Source: Chitinivibrionales bacterium (GTDB lineage: Bacteria; Fibrobacterota; Chitinivibrionia; Chitinivibrionales; WJKA01). Taken from it: a stretch of 64,000 nucleotides of DNA. The notes under the pieces are model-generated. The model had not been told where the DNA came from, ran no database searches, and saw nothing but the letters and a program-made list of their open reading frames with translations. This document shows positions 17,602 through 25,807 of this stretch, piece by piece (position 1 is the first letter of the stretch; each line of letters opens with the position of its first letter). Where the stretch lies: assembly GCA_014728215.1 (NCBI GenBank), contig WJLZ01000119.1:1-64000 (forward strand). The letters run 5' to 3'. A program made the position numbers and the translations under genes.

Positions 17602-19107
17602 ATGGAATTCAGGGAATCAGAGATAGTTGAAGCTGTTGAAAATTGTAAGTCGATCAGGTATCGATTTTACCGGATAACCGATGATTCCAAGTTGTTTCTG
17701 AATTCTGTTATTACCACCCTTCTCAAAGAACTCAAAAAGGATTTTATTTCAAGCAAACTTCAGTATATTGTCCATGAACTGATCGATAATTCTTATCGTA
17801 TACTGCTGAAACGGCTCTATTTCAAAAAAAGAAAGCTTGATATAAATAACAAAAAGGATTACGAGACCGGCATTCAACTCTTTGCGTCTCAGTTATGGGA
17901 TGAAGAGGATGAGCTTGCGCCATACCTGGAGACAGAGGGATATTATACCGATGTTCAATTTAAGGTCGACGCCGATTTTCTTTCAATATTAATTGTCAAC
18001 AAAGGCCTTCCGGTCGAACAGGAAATGGAAAAAATTCGGTACCGTCTTAATTCCGCCATGGGGATGCGAACTATTGGTGAGGCTCTGAAGCGACTGCAGG
18101 ATAATACCGAAAGTGCCGGGTTGGGGACGGCAATGATTATCATGATCCTCCGCAAAATCACCAATAATCCACCCGAAATAGAACCTTATATCTTTTCTGT
18201 TGAGCAGAAAAACAATCGAAGTATTGCAAAAGTTACAATTGCGCTGAATACGCTGCCCGAAAAACTTGTTGAACCGCTGTCGGAAAAAATCGCCGGAGAA
18301 ATCCGTACACTTCCCGTCTATCCCGAAAACCTGCTTGAGCTTGAAAAAATGCTGGCCCAATCGGATATTCAGTTTTCGCAGGTGGCTTCGGTGATCGAAA
18401 AAGACCCTGCGTTGACAGCCGAGCTTTTGAAAGTTATTAATTCGGCCCAATATTTTCTTCCTCAGAAAGTCAAAACCATTCAAAATGCCCTCTCCTTGAT
18501 AGGTATTCGCGGTCTCAGAAACCTCCTTCTCTCCTTTGGCGCAGCACGGATAATGAAAAAGCGGTATGGAAAACAACAGCAACACTGGGAACATTCGGCG
18601 CGATGCGCATTCTATGCCTGTACAATTGCACGTGACTACAATAAAATGAAATTAATTGACGATATCTACATGGGTGCGATTCTCCATGATATTGGGGAGA
18701 TCATTATCCGTAGCGTGGAACCCTCACTTGCAGAAACAATACAGAAATTTTGTGTTCAAAAAGGGATTAACGGCGACACGATCGAACAGCTCAGTATTGG
18801 AACTTCACATTTCAAAATAGGTGCTTCTGTCCTTCGGAAATGGAATTTCCCCGAGGACATCTGCTCGCTTATCGAATTTGTAATCGAACCGCTCATTGCT
18901 CCTGATAATCTCAAGGAGATAGCTGCAGTTATCTATGTTGCCGATCAACTGGCAATGTTTCATGAAAACAGAATCAGCCTTTCTTCAATGCAACCCACTA
19001 TCTTTAATGTATTCGATCTAAAATCATCCGAATCAATTAAGAGCTACAGTCAGCACCTTCAATCAAAATATTCCTCGATGCTCGAAAAGAAAGAGTATTC
19101 TTTGTAG
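17602..19107 (+). CDS. Fusion of a histidine-kinase-like ATPase domain and an HDOD domain
   Basis: A 501-residue protein. Residues 1-230 look like a GHKL/HATPase module: an N-box-like HELIDNSYR, a G1-like NKGLP where the usual Asp is Asn, and a G2-like ESAGLGTAMIIM. Residues about 240-440 form an HDOD domain starting LPVYPENLLELEKML, with IKVINSAQYF and ILHDIGEI. I placed the start at the ATG seven bases after the previous stop; the longer frame would run 41 bases into it. I infer an ATP- or partner-binding input coupled to HDOD output. The ATPase fold is recognised from motifs only and needs a profile or structure check. Confidence 0.7.
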   Translation: MEFRESEIVEAVENCKSIRYRFYRITDDSKLFLNSVITTLLKELKKDFISSKLQYIVHELIDNSYRILLKRLYFKKRKLDINNKKDYETGIQLFASQLWDEEDELAPYLETEGYYTDVQFKVDADFLSILIVNKGLPVEQEMEKIRYRLNSAMGMRTIGEALKRLQDNTESAGLGTAMIIMILRKITNNPPEIEPYIFSVEQKNNRSIAKVTIALNTLPEKLVEPLSEKIAGEIRTLPVYPENLLELEKMLAQSDIQFSQVASVIEKDPALTAELLKVINSAQYFLPQKVKTIQNALSLIGIRGLRNLLLSFGAARIMKKRYGKQQQHWEHSARCAFYACTIARDYNKMKLIDDIYMGAILHDIGEIIIRSVEPSLAETIQKFCVQKGINGDTIEQLSIGTSHFKIGASVLRKWNFPEDICSLIEFVIEPLIAPDNLKEIAAVIYVADQLAMFHENRISLSSMQPTIFNVFDLKSSESIKSYSQHLQSKYSSMLEKKEYSL

Positions 19108-19126
19108 ATTTATTTCAACCACCTAA

Positions 19127-19147
19127 AATGTGAAATATATCACAATT
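19127..19147. promoter_or_regulatory. Rex operator, distal copy
   Basis: ATGTGAAATATATCACAAT at 19128-19146 is a near-perfect dyad (TGTGA...TCACA) matching the TTGTGAANNNNTTCACAA type bound by Rex. It repeats almost exactly 94 bases further on. Confidence 0.75.
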
Positions 19148-19190
19148 AAAATACTCTTCAGCGTATTTACTGAGGTATTCCAAAATATAT

Positions 19191-19219
19191 TTGACTTTTT
19201 ATTGCATTAAGCGTATATT
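19191..19219 (+). promoter_or_regulatory. rex promoter
   Basis: TTGACT (19191-19196) and TATATT (19214-19219) are 17 bases apart, a near-consensus sigma70 promoter. The proximal Rex operator begins two bases after the -10, so transcription would start inside it. Confidence 0.75.
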
Positions 19220-19220
19220 T

Positions 19221-19241
19221 AATGTGAAATATATCACGATT
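19221..19241. promoter_or_regulatory. Rex operator, proximal copy over the transcription start
   Basis: ATGTGAAATATATCACGAT at 19222-19240 differs from the distal copy by one base in the right arm. Its place directly below the -10 fits simple blocking of initiation by Rex. Confidence 0.8.
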
Positions 19242-19256
19242 ATGGTACAAGCTATT

Positions 19257-19898
19257 ATGAAAAAAGAAATGCCGAAGCCAACAATTGAACGACTCTGTCT
19301 GATTTACGGCTTTTTGGAAGACCTTTTAGAATCGGGCAAAAAGGCGACATCTTCGGTCGAAATCGGTGAAATGCTTGGAATCGGGGCGCACAGTGTACGA
19401 AAGGATATAAATTTTCTTGGTGAAATCGGCAATACCAAACAAGGGTATGAAGTAGAAAAGCTAAAAAATGCTATAGGCGAGACACTTGGACTTGAAAAAC
19501 CGAGAAATACCTGCATTGTTGGTCTGGGTAAGTTGGGGACGGCGATACTCAATAATTTGACAATATCCGATGGAAAATACAGAATTATGGCTGGATTCGA
19601 TTCCAATATTAATAAAGTCGAAACAATGAAAGCGCCGGTTGATCTGTATCCAGCCTATGAAATGGAAAATATTATCAAGCAAAAGCAGATAGAACTTGCA
19701 ATTCTATCGGTTTCTGCTGATGCGGCCCAGGAAACGGCAGAAAACCTTATCGAGAGCGGTATAAAAGGAATTGTCAATTTTGCTCCTGTTGTTATCCATT
19801 CACCACGACCCGATGTCAGTATTCGGAACTTGGATATAACTGGAGAGCTGCGATTATTATCAGCATATATAGAAACAAAAACCGGTGTAGTGGAATAG
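19257..19898 (+). CDS. rex: Redox-sensing transcriptional repressor Rex
   Basis: A 213-residue NADH/NAD+-responsive repressor. The winged helix occupies about 5-80 (IGEMLGIGAHSVRKDINFLGEIG) and the Rossmann domain begins with CIVGLGKLGTAI. A C-terminal swapped helix ends the protein, as in known Rex dimers. I took the ATG at 19257: upstream in-frame codons fall on the -35, -10 and operator. Two Rex operators in front indicate autoregulation. Rex usually controls fermentation and respiration genes; no other Rex site was noticed in this window. The same strand carries serC 76 bases on. Confidence 0.95.
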   Translation: MKKEMPKPTIERLCLIYGFLEDLLESGKKATSSVEIGEMLGIGAHSVRKDINFLGEIGNTKQGYEVEKLKNAIGETLGLEKPRNTCIVGLGKLGTAILNNLTISDGKYRIMAGFDSNINKVETMKAPVDLYPAYEMENIIKQKQIELAILSVSADAAQETAENLIESGIKGIVNFAPVVIHSPRPDVSIRNLDITGELRLLSAYIETKTGVVE

Positions 19899-19974
19899 GA
19901 ATCGAAAAGAGTTCCATTATTCTTTCCATACCTCCCATACTCCACTACTCCATTCTTTCATGAAAGGAGCAACC

Positions 19975-21057
19975 ATGAGCCGTGTATTTAACTTTTCAGC
20001 AGGTCCGTCGACCTTGCCGGAACCGGTATTGCGTAAAGCTGCCGATGAAATGCTTGATTCCCATGGAGCAGGCATGTCGGTTATGGAAATGAGCCACCGT
20101 TCCCCCGAATTCAAAGAGATTATCGAAGCTGCCGAATCCAATATCCGTGAGCTTATGGGGATTCCCGGCAACTATCGTGTCCTTTTTCTGCAGGGTGGAG
20201 CATCCACTCAATTTGCCATGGTGCCCCTAAACCTTTTCAGGAAATCAAAAAAAGCCGATTTTGTCAATACCGGCGCCTGGTCCAAAAAAGCTATTGCCGA
20301 ATCGAAACGATACGGCACAGTTAATGTCGTCGCCGGTTCCGAAGACAAAACCTTTACCTATATTCCGGAGTTAACCGGCGACATGTTTGATCCTGAGGCC
20401 GATTTTGTTCATATCACCACCAATAACACGATCTATGGCACCCGGTATACGACACTTCCTGAGGTCGGTGATGTTCCTCTTGTTGCCGATATGTCGTCGA
20501 ATATTCTCTCCGAGGCCATGGATGTCACCAAATTCGGGATAATCTATGCCGGGGCGCAGAAGAATATCGGCCCGGCAGGAATGGCGGTTGTCATTGTCCG
20601 CGAAGACCTTGTTGGCCATGCCCTCGATTTTACCCCGAAAATGCTGAATTACCAAACCCATGTGGATGCGAAATCGATGTTCAACACCCCCCCATGTTAT
20701 GCCATTTATATCAGCAATCTGGTTTTTGAATGGCTGAAAGAACTGGGCGGAGTTGCAGCGATCCAGAAACAAAATGAAGAAAAGGCTTCCATGCTCTACG
20801 ATTATCTCGATAATTCGAAAATGTTCGAGGGGACAGTGGCAAAAAAAGACCGTTCAATCATGAACGTGCCTTTTGTTTGTCCCACCGAGGAACTGAATGC
20901 AAAGTTTATCAAGGAAGCCAAAAGAATCGGGCTGGTTACTCTCAAAGGTCACCGTACTGTTGGTGGTATGCGGGCAAGCATTTATAATGCCATGCCTGTT
21001 GAGGGAGTCAAAAAACTGGTTGATTTCATGAAAAAATTCGAAGCGGAGAATAAATAA
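19975..21057 (+). CDS. serC: Phosphoserine aminotransferase SerC
   Basis: A 360-residue PLP enzyme of class V that turns 3-phosphohydroxypyruvate and glutamate into phosphoserine and 2-oxoglutarate, step two of serine synthesis; it can also serve pyridoxine synthesis. FNFSAGPSTLP at the start and the PLP lysine in YAGAQKNIGPAG are characteristic. AAAGGAG sits before the ATG at 19975, which is preferred over an ATG 15 bases earlier. serA follows, separated by an intergenic repeat, so both serine genes are likely expressed together. Confidence 0.96.
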   Translation: MSRVFNFSAGPSTLPEPVLRKAADEMLDSHGAGMSVMEMSHRSPEFKEIIEAAESNIRELMGIPGNYRVLFLQGGASTQFAMVPLNLFRKSKKADFVNTGAWSKKAIAESKRYGTVNVVAGSEDKTFTYIPELTGDMFDPEADFVHITTNNTIYGTRYTTLPEVGDVPLVADMSSNILSEAMDVTKFGIIYAGAQKNIGPAGMAVVIVREDLVGHALDFTPKMLNYQTHVDAKSMFNTPPCYAIYISNLVFEWLKELGGVAAIQKQNEEKASMLYDYLDNSKMFEGTVAKKDRSIMNVPFVCPTEELNAKFIKEAKRIGLVTLKGHRTVGGMRASIYNAMPVEGVKKLVDFMKKFEAENK

Positions 21058-21067
21058 CAGACTATGA

Positions 21068-21145
21068 ATAGAACGCTGACAAGGCTGATTTTGCTGATAT
21101 TCGCGGGTCTGACTTTCAGCTCAATCAGCGTAATCGGCGTTCTAT
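21068..21145. repeat. Imperfect palindromic intergenic element between serC and serA
   Basis: ATAGAACGCTGA at 21068-21079 is mirrored by TCGGCGTTCTAT ending at 21145, and inner GCTGAT and ATCAGC units also pair. The ends and repeated GCTGAT/ATCAGC words resemble dispersed palindromic elements common in environmental Gram-negative genomes, though I could not test copy number. An accidental 38-codon frame runs through it. Confidence 0.6.
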
Positions 21146-21172
21146 CAAAAAGCACAGAAGGAGCAGACACGC

Positions 21173-22336
21173 ATGTTTAAAATTCAGACACTCAACAAAA
21201 TATCGAATACCGGACTCGATCTTTTTCCCCGGGAAGACTATGAAATAGCTTCGGAGATACTTAACCCTGATGCAATCCTGCTTCGGAGTTTCAAAATGCA
21301 CGACATGGAACTTCCACCGTCCCTGAAAGCGGTTGCCCGGGCAGGCGCTGGAGTCAATAATATTCCTATCGACAAGTGTTCCCAGCAGGGAATCGTGGTA
21401 TTCAATACGCCTGGTGCAAATGCCAACGGCGTAAAGGAGCTTACTATTACCGGGCTTTTTCTTGCTTCACGAGGTATTGTTGATGGCATTATGTGGGCGA
21501 AATCGCTGGTCGGCAAAGGTGCTGATGTTCCCAAGCTTATCGAAAAAAACAAATCGAATTACGCCGGTGGAGAAATTGTGGGTAAAAAACTCGGTGTTGT
21601 CGGCCTGGGCGCTATCGGTGTTTCGGTTGCCAATGCAGCAATTGCGCTTGGTATGGAAGTTACCGGGTATGATCCTTCAATTTCGGTGGAAGCCGCCTGG
21701 GGATTGTCACGAAGCGTGCAACGGGCATCAAGTTTGGAAAGCCTCCTTGCAGAGTCCGATTTTGTGACTCTTCATGTGCCCCTTCTCGAAAAAACCAAAG
21801 GGATGATCAATCGGGACAAATTTGTTCTCATGAAAAAAGGTGTGTGCATTCTCAATTTTGCCCGCGGAGGCCTGGTTAATAACGAAGATCTCAAGCAGGC
21901 TATCAATGACGGCATTGTTGATGTTTATATTACCGATTTTCCTGATGAAGAACTCTTGAAAATGGATAAAGTGATTCCGGTTCCCCATCTGGGCGCCTCG
22001 ACACAGGAAGCTGAAGATAATTGTGCGGTTATGGCTGTTAATCAACTGAGAAATTATCTTGAGCACGGTACGCTGAAAAACTCAGTCAATTTTCCCGATT
22101 GCCAACTGCAGCGAACCGCATCAAAACGTATCGTCATCGGAAATGAAAATGTTCCTGCCATGGTTGGTCAAATTACCGCTGTTTTAGCCGAAGAAAAAAT
22201 TAATATTGCAGAGATGCTCAACAGAAGTAAGGGCAAACTCGCTTATAATATTATCGATTTCGAGGGTGAACTCAGCGAACAATCAATGGAGAAAATCCGG
22301 AAAATCGATGGGTTGATAATGGCGAGGGTACTTTAG
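21173..22336 (+). CDS. serA: D-3-phosphoglycerate dehydrogenase SerA
   Basis: A 387-residue NAD-dependent enzyme for the first step of serine synthesis. The substrate domain comes first, then the nucleotide domain with VVGLGAIGVSVANA, and the catalytic Arg and His are visible in NFARGGLVN and PHLGASTQEA. A single ACT domain closes the protein (about 315-387, QITAVLAEEKINIAEM), the short type used for serine feedback. AAGGAG lies nine bases before the ATG. Pairing with serC confirms the pathway. Confidence 0.94.
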   Translation: MFKIQTLNKISNTGLDLFPREDYEIASEILNPDAILLRSFKMHDMELPPSLKAVARAGAGVNNIPIDKCSQQGIVVFNTPGANANGVKELTITGLFLASRGIVDGIMWAKSLVGKGADVPKLIEKNKSNYAGGEIVGKKLGVVGLGAIGVSVANAAIALGMEVTGYDPSISVEAAWGLSRSVQRASSLESLLAESDFVTLHVPLLEKTKGMINRDKFVLMKKGVCILNFARGGLVNNEDLKQAINDGIVDVYITDFPDEELLKMDKVIPVPHLGASTQEAEDNCAVMAVNQLRNYLEHGTLKNSVNFPDCQLQRTASKRIVIGNENVPAMVGQITAVLAEEKINIAEMLNRSKGKLAYNIIDFEGELSEQSMEKIRKIDGLIMARVL

Positions 22337-22349
22337 AAAGCGAGTGATG

Positions 22350-22385
22350 GGGGAAGCCGGTATTCGATTCACTACCGCTTTCCCC
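22350..22385. terminator. Possible bidirectional hairpin between serA and the convergent gene
   Basis: GGGGAAGCCGGTA at 22350-22362 can pair, with a few mismatches, with TACCGCTTTCCCC at 22373-22385. It lies where serA and a minus-strand gene converge and overlaps the last codons of the latter. No T-run follows directly, so this is a weak call. Confidence 0.3.
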
Positions 22386-25300
22386 GTCCTTTGGAAATAT
22401 AATCGGGGATTTCGATATATTCCCAGTTATCGAAACTGAAGCCGATCCCCACGGTAAACCGGTCACCGCCAACAGGAGCGCCACGGTCGATTCCCCGGTC
22501 CCATTTCAGTTTCAGGGCTAAAGGGTATCTGCTGAATGTCTGGGCTTCCAGGCGAATTTCTGCACCATAAGAAAGTAGCCAGTCATCACGGTTAAGCTCC
22601 TTGATTTCTGCGGGATCGTCCCATCCTGCACCACCGATTACATTGAATGCACCGTAGAGACGGTCGAAATAGATGAAACTCAGTTTCCGTTCAATAGAAC
22701 CCGGCCAGAGAGGGAATCGATAGGAGAATTTGGCGTGAGTTACTGCATTGCCGGCAACGACACCTTTTAAATAGGGGAGACGTTTTATCACTGTATCGCC
22801 GGTTGTTTTGACAATGATCTCATTCTTTTCTTCCTGAGTATAGTAGGCATAGCCCGGGTGCCACCAGATAGCCGGTTCATAATAATAGGGGAATTTATCG
22901 GTATCGGCGCCCGAGAATTTAATGGGCTCGATACCCATTCCGCCAAGCTCTGCATAGAGTGAATGCTTCTTATACCAGGGTGCATCAAAACCGAGCTTAA
23001 TATCGGCCTTTACCGAGTGAAATAAATAAGAATCGTAGTTTTCCTGCATATCGGAACCAAAAGCATTTTCATCGTCGATAAGTTTCTGTTTTTCCACACT
23101 GTAGAGTACTTTGAGGTACGACCCTTTGGGATTGATTCTCATTGTAGGTTCCAATTTTTGTCCCATAGAGGCCAGAAATGCGCCGATACGATGTCCTTTT
23201 CCGATATTGTACTGAAACGTGAAACCTTCCTGCTGCCGCAGAAGAATGGCGACATCGGTTCGGTTCAAAGATGCAAAGGGATAGATACCAGCGATCGCTG
23301 ATGCATTTGAAGTTATACTTCCTCGCATAAAATAATAGGGCAAAATTATATCTGCATAGTAATAGGTAACATTATACGGCTGTGTCTGGAGTTCTTCCTG
23401 AGTTTCATTGTAAAACTCATCCTTGCCCGTTATGCTGCGTTGTGAATAATTAGTCTGAATTGGGGTGGGAAGGAGGTTTGTTTCTCCAAAAAAGCCCAGA
23501 TCATAATCAACTTCAGGATTGATAAATCCTACCTGCGGATCAATAAATTTATGGATTTTCGCCGGATCGAGCAGTAAATACCCTCCCAGCGCGCTCCCGG
23601 TCTTGGCGGCAAAATAATAGGGGTCGAACAGATTTAATACAACCCCTGCCTTTAAAGCGGTTTTTCCCCTGAAAACATCATCGTCATCACTTACCACCTC
23701 TTCGCCCAGAAGCGTAGGGATCAAGAAGAGTTTTCTTGGCATAAACGAATATCGCCGCGGCGGGGTGGTAGGCACATGATTGGTTTCAACGACTTTAGGT
23801 TCACGGTCTTCAATGACAGTGCTGTCGGGGGAGAATTCTTCAACGGCGGTAATACTGTCGATCAGATAAATCCCGTAGCCCTTTTTGTCATAATTGGCGT
23901 ATACCAGCATGGACTCATCGTCGGTAATATCCGGAGCAAAGGCGCCGCCCGATACATTGGTAATTCGCTGCAGGGCTTTAGTATCGAAATGGTATCGGTA
24001 AATATTGAATATCCCGGTCCGGTCGGAAGAAAAGTAGAGTGTTTTGCCGTCACGGGAAAACCGCGGGTCGCGCTCGTCGTGCTCGGTATCGCAGAACACG
24101 CTGAATTCTCCTGACGATGTATCGAAAATGCCGATTTTTCTGTCTTTGTTATCAATATAGCTGATAGCGATAGCGTTGCCCTCGGGCGACCAGTCGAGGC
24201 TGAATATTTTCTGAACACTCAATTCGGGACGGGATGAATCGGGGTAAAGACGTTTGACGTTTTCCCCGGAGGTGTCGCTCATACATAAATAATTTTTTTC
24301 ATTGTTATATCTAACAAATGCAAGCATGTCGCCTGAGGGCGAAAAAGCAGCAGCCATAGCTGCTCTTTTTTCGGTGACCTGACGCTCTGTTTTGTGAAAG
24401 GGCCTGAATTTTTTTTCTTCAGGGGGGAGGGTGTCGATAAATATATCAGGAACACTTTTCGCTCCTTCACTAAGCGGTAACATTGATTTTCGTGATTTTG
24501 CACTTGAAAAGGCTATCAGGCCATTTGTATCGCAAAGTGAATAGAAACTTTTGACAGTATGCATCTGCGGTTTAATTCGCTTATCTTCCTCGACAGTATC
24601 AACAAGATTATATGAGTAGAGGGATCGTAACGAATATTCATATTCACCATTTGATATGAAATAGATTTTCTTTTCATCGGGTGAAAACCGGGGCCAGTAG
24701 TTGTCGTAGCCCTTTTTGTTGATTTTGGTGCCGTATACCTGTGGTCCGATTGCTTCGATCTGTTTTTTGTATTGTTTTTCTAAATGCTGTTTCCACTCTT
24801 TATAGAGTTCCCGTGCTCGAATACCCAGTACATTTTTGATACTTCGGTCAAAGTTAATTCTCCCGAATCTGGAGCTTTCCCGCAGAATCGCAACAACTTT
24901 ATCATAACCGTACTCTTCTGCAATATACTTTACCAGCGAAAAACCATGGTTGTAGGTTTTTTCGTAATCATCACCACGGCCGGCAAAAACGTACATATGA
25001 TCGTAGGGAAGCAGCGTCGATGACAAGGACAACGTGCGGACTATCATATCCCGGTGCGAATCCCATCGGTCGGAACCATGCCGGAAACTCTCGTATTGCG
25101 CAATCCCTTCAAAAAACCATGGGGGGAGAATTTCCAGTGGATATATGTGAAGCCCTTCAAAACGCTCACCCTCGTTTGGATGGCTGAATGCTCCAAACTG
25201 GAAGTAGGGGATTAACGACGACATCTTGTGAGATGCCGTAATGGAAACGATATGAGCGTACTCATGGGTAACGACATCCCTCAGCCAGTGATGCGTTCCC

Positions 25301-25629
25301 CTGAGATTGAAATCAAAGGCATTCGGCGAAATCAGCAGCATATTGGCAATATCCATCGCCCATCCATTACCGCCAACATCGTTGGCAACGAGAACGTCGG
25401 TTTTTTCCGGAAGTGTCAGATCGTAGGTGTCGCGATAGATCGTATACAGCTCTTCCAGGATAGTAGCCGTTCTTTCGGCAACATGGTGGAGGTCTTTGGT
25501 AAAATGAATCTTAAAATGGCTGCTTTCAATGGTATAAATCGGCATTCTGAAGGCATTGAAACTTGCAGATCCTGCATGAATGGCAAGAATGATAACCAGG
25601 AAGAGGCAGAGGGAGAGCATTTTTTTCAT
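22372..25629 (-). CDS. Envelope protein: peptidase-MA-like domain, WD40-type propeller, outer-membrane barrel
   Basis: A protein of about 1085 residues. A signal peptide (MLSLCLFLVIILAIHAGSA) leads to a metallopeptidase-like domain with HEYAH at 122-126 and the downstream PPWFFEGIAQYES, the usual pair in peptidase-MA-like envelope proteins. Next is a TolB/PD40-type propeller (about 330-620; repeats such as YWPRFSPDEKKIYF and DPRFSRDGKTLYFSSD). The last 400 residues alternate like a beta-barrel and end in SFDNWEYIEIP. The zinc ligands are intact, so proteolysis is possible. The start is uncertain: ATG at 25629, 25641 or earlier, with no clear ribosome site. Confidence 0.75.
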   Translation of the reverse strand: MKKMLSLCLFLVIILAIHAGSASFNAFRMPIYTIESSHFKIHFTKDLHHVAERTATILEELYTIYRDTYDLTLPEKTDVLVANDVGGNGWAMDIANMLLISPNAFDFNLRGTHHWLRDVVTHEYAHIVSITASHKMSSLIPYFQFGAFSHPNEGERFEGLHIYPLEILPPWFFEGIAQYESFRHGSDRWDSHRDMIVRTLSLSSTLLPYDHMYVFAGRGDDYEKTYNHGFSLVKYIAEEYGYDKVVAILRESSRFGRINFDRSIKNVLGIRARELYKEWKQHLEKQYKKQIEAIGPQVYGTKINKKGYDNYWPRFSPDEKKIYFISNGEYEYSLRSLYSYNLVDTVEEDKRIKPQMHTVKSFYSLCDTNGLIAFSSAKSRKSMLPLSEGAKSVPDIFIDTLPPEEKKFRPFHKTERQVTEKRAAMAAAFSPSGDMLAFVRYNNEKNYLCMSDTSGENVKRLYPDSSRPELSVQKIFSLDWSPEGNAIAISYIDNKDRKIGIFDTSSGEFSVFCDTEHDERDPRFSRDGKTLYFSSDRTGIFNIYRYHFDTKALQRITNVSGGAFAPDITDDESMLVYANYDKKGYGIYLIDSITAVEEFSPDSTVIEDREPKVVETNHVPTTPPRRYSFMPRKLFLIPTLLGEEVVSDDDDVFRGKTALKAGVVLNLFDPYYFAAKTGSALGGYLLLDPAKIHKFIDPQVGFINPEVDYDLGFFGETNLLPTPIQTNYSQRSITGKDEFYNETQEELQTQPYNVTYYYADIILPYYFMRGSITSNASAIAGIYPFASLNRTDVAILLRQQEGFTFQYNIGKGHRIGAFLASMGQKLEPTMRINPKGSYLKVLYSVEKQKLIDDENAFGSDMQENYDSYLFHSVKADIKLGFDAPWYKKHSLYAELGGMGIEPIKFSGADTDKFPYYYEPAIWWHPGYAYYTQEEKNEIIVKTTGDTVIKRLPYLKGVVAGNAVTHAKFSYRFPLWPGSIERKLSFIYFDRLYGAFNVIGGAGWDDPAEIKELNRDDWLLSYGAEIRLEAQTFSRYPLALKLKWDRGIDRGAPVGGDRFTVGIGFSFDNWEYIEIPDYISKGRGKR

Positions 25630-25754
25630 CTGTTGCAACATATTTCTAAAACAGCATTGAGTATATAACAACGTACAGCATCTCAAAAGATTTCGGTTAA
25701 AATAATCCTATATTATTGAAGCGCTAAAATTTCTTTCTCATATCGTTGTTTCTC

Positions 25755-25772
25755 TCCCGATAGCAATCGGGA
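25755..25772. repeat. Short perfect hairpin TCCCGAT-AGCA-ATCGGGA
   Basis: A seven-base stem with a four-base loop sits in the gap between two minus-strand genes. A T-run follows on the plus strand only, so it does not read as a terminator for the flanking genes. It resembles small CCCGATAG-type palindromes that recur in Bacteroidota-like genomes. Confidence 0.5.
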
Positions 25773-25807
25773 CAGGTTTTTGTCATGGATTTCCCTTTTT
25801 CACCCCA

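Noticed and set aside
17989-18594. 201-codon minus-strand frame within the ATPase-HDOD gene
   Set aside because: Antisense to recognised motifs and without domain features.
19191-19256. Longer Rex start at a TTG
   Set aside because: That TTG is the -35 element, and the codons cover the -10 and operator.
19899-19974. CT-rich run of CCATAC/CTCCA words before serC
   Set aside because: Too short and irregular to call a repeat array; no function evident.
21064-21180. 38-codon frame with hydrophobic product between serC and serA
   Set aside because: It lies wholly on the palindromic element, lacks a ribosome site and overlaps the serA start.
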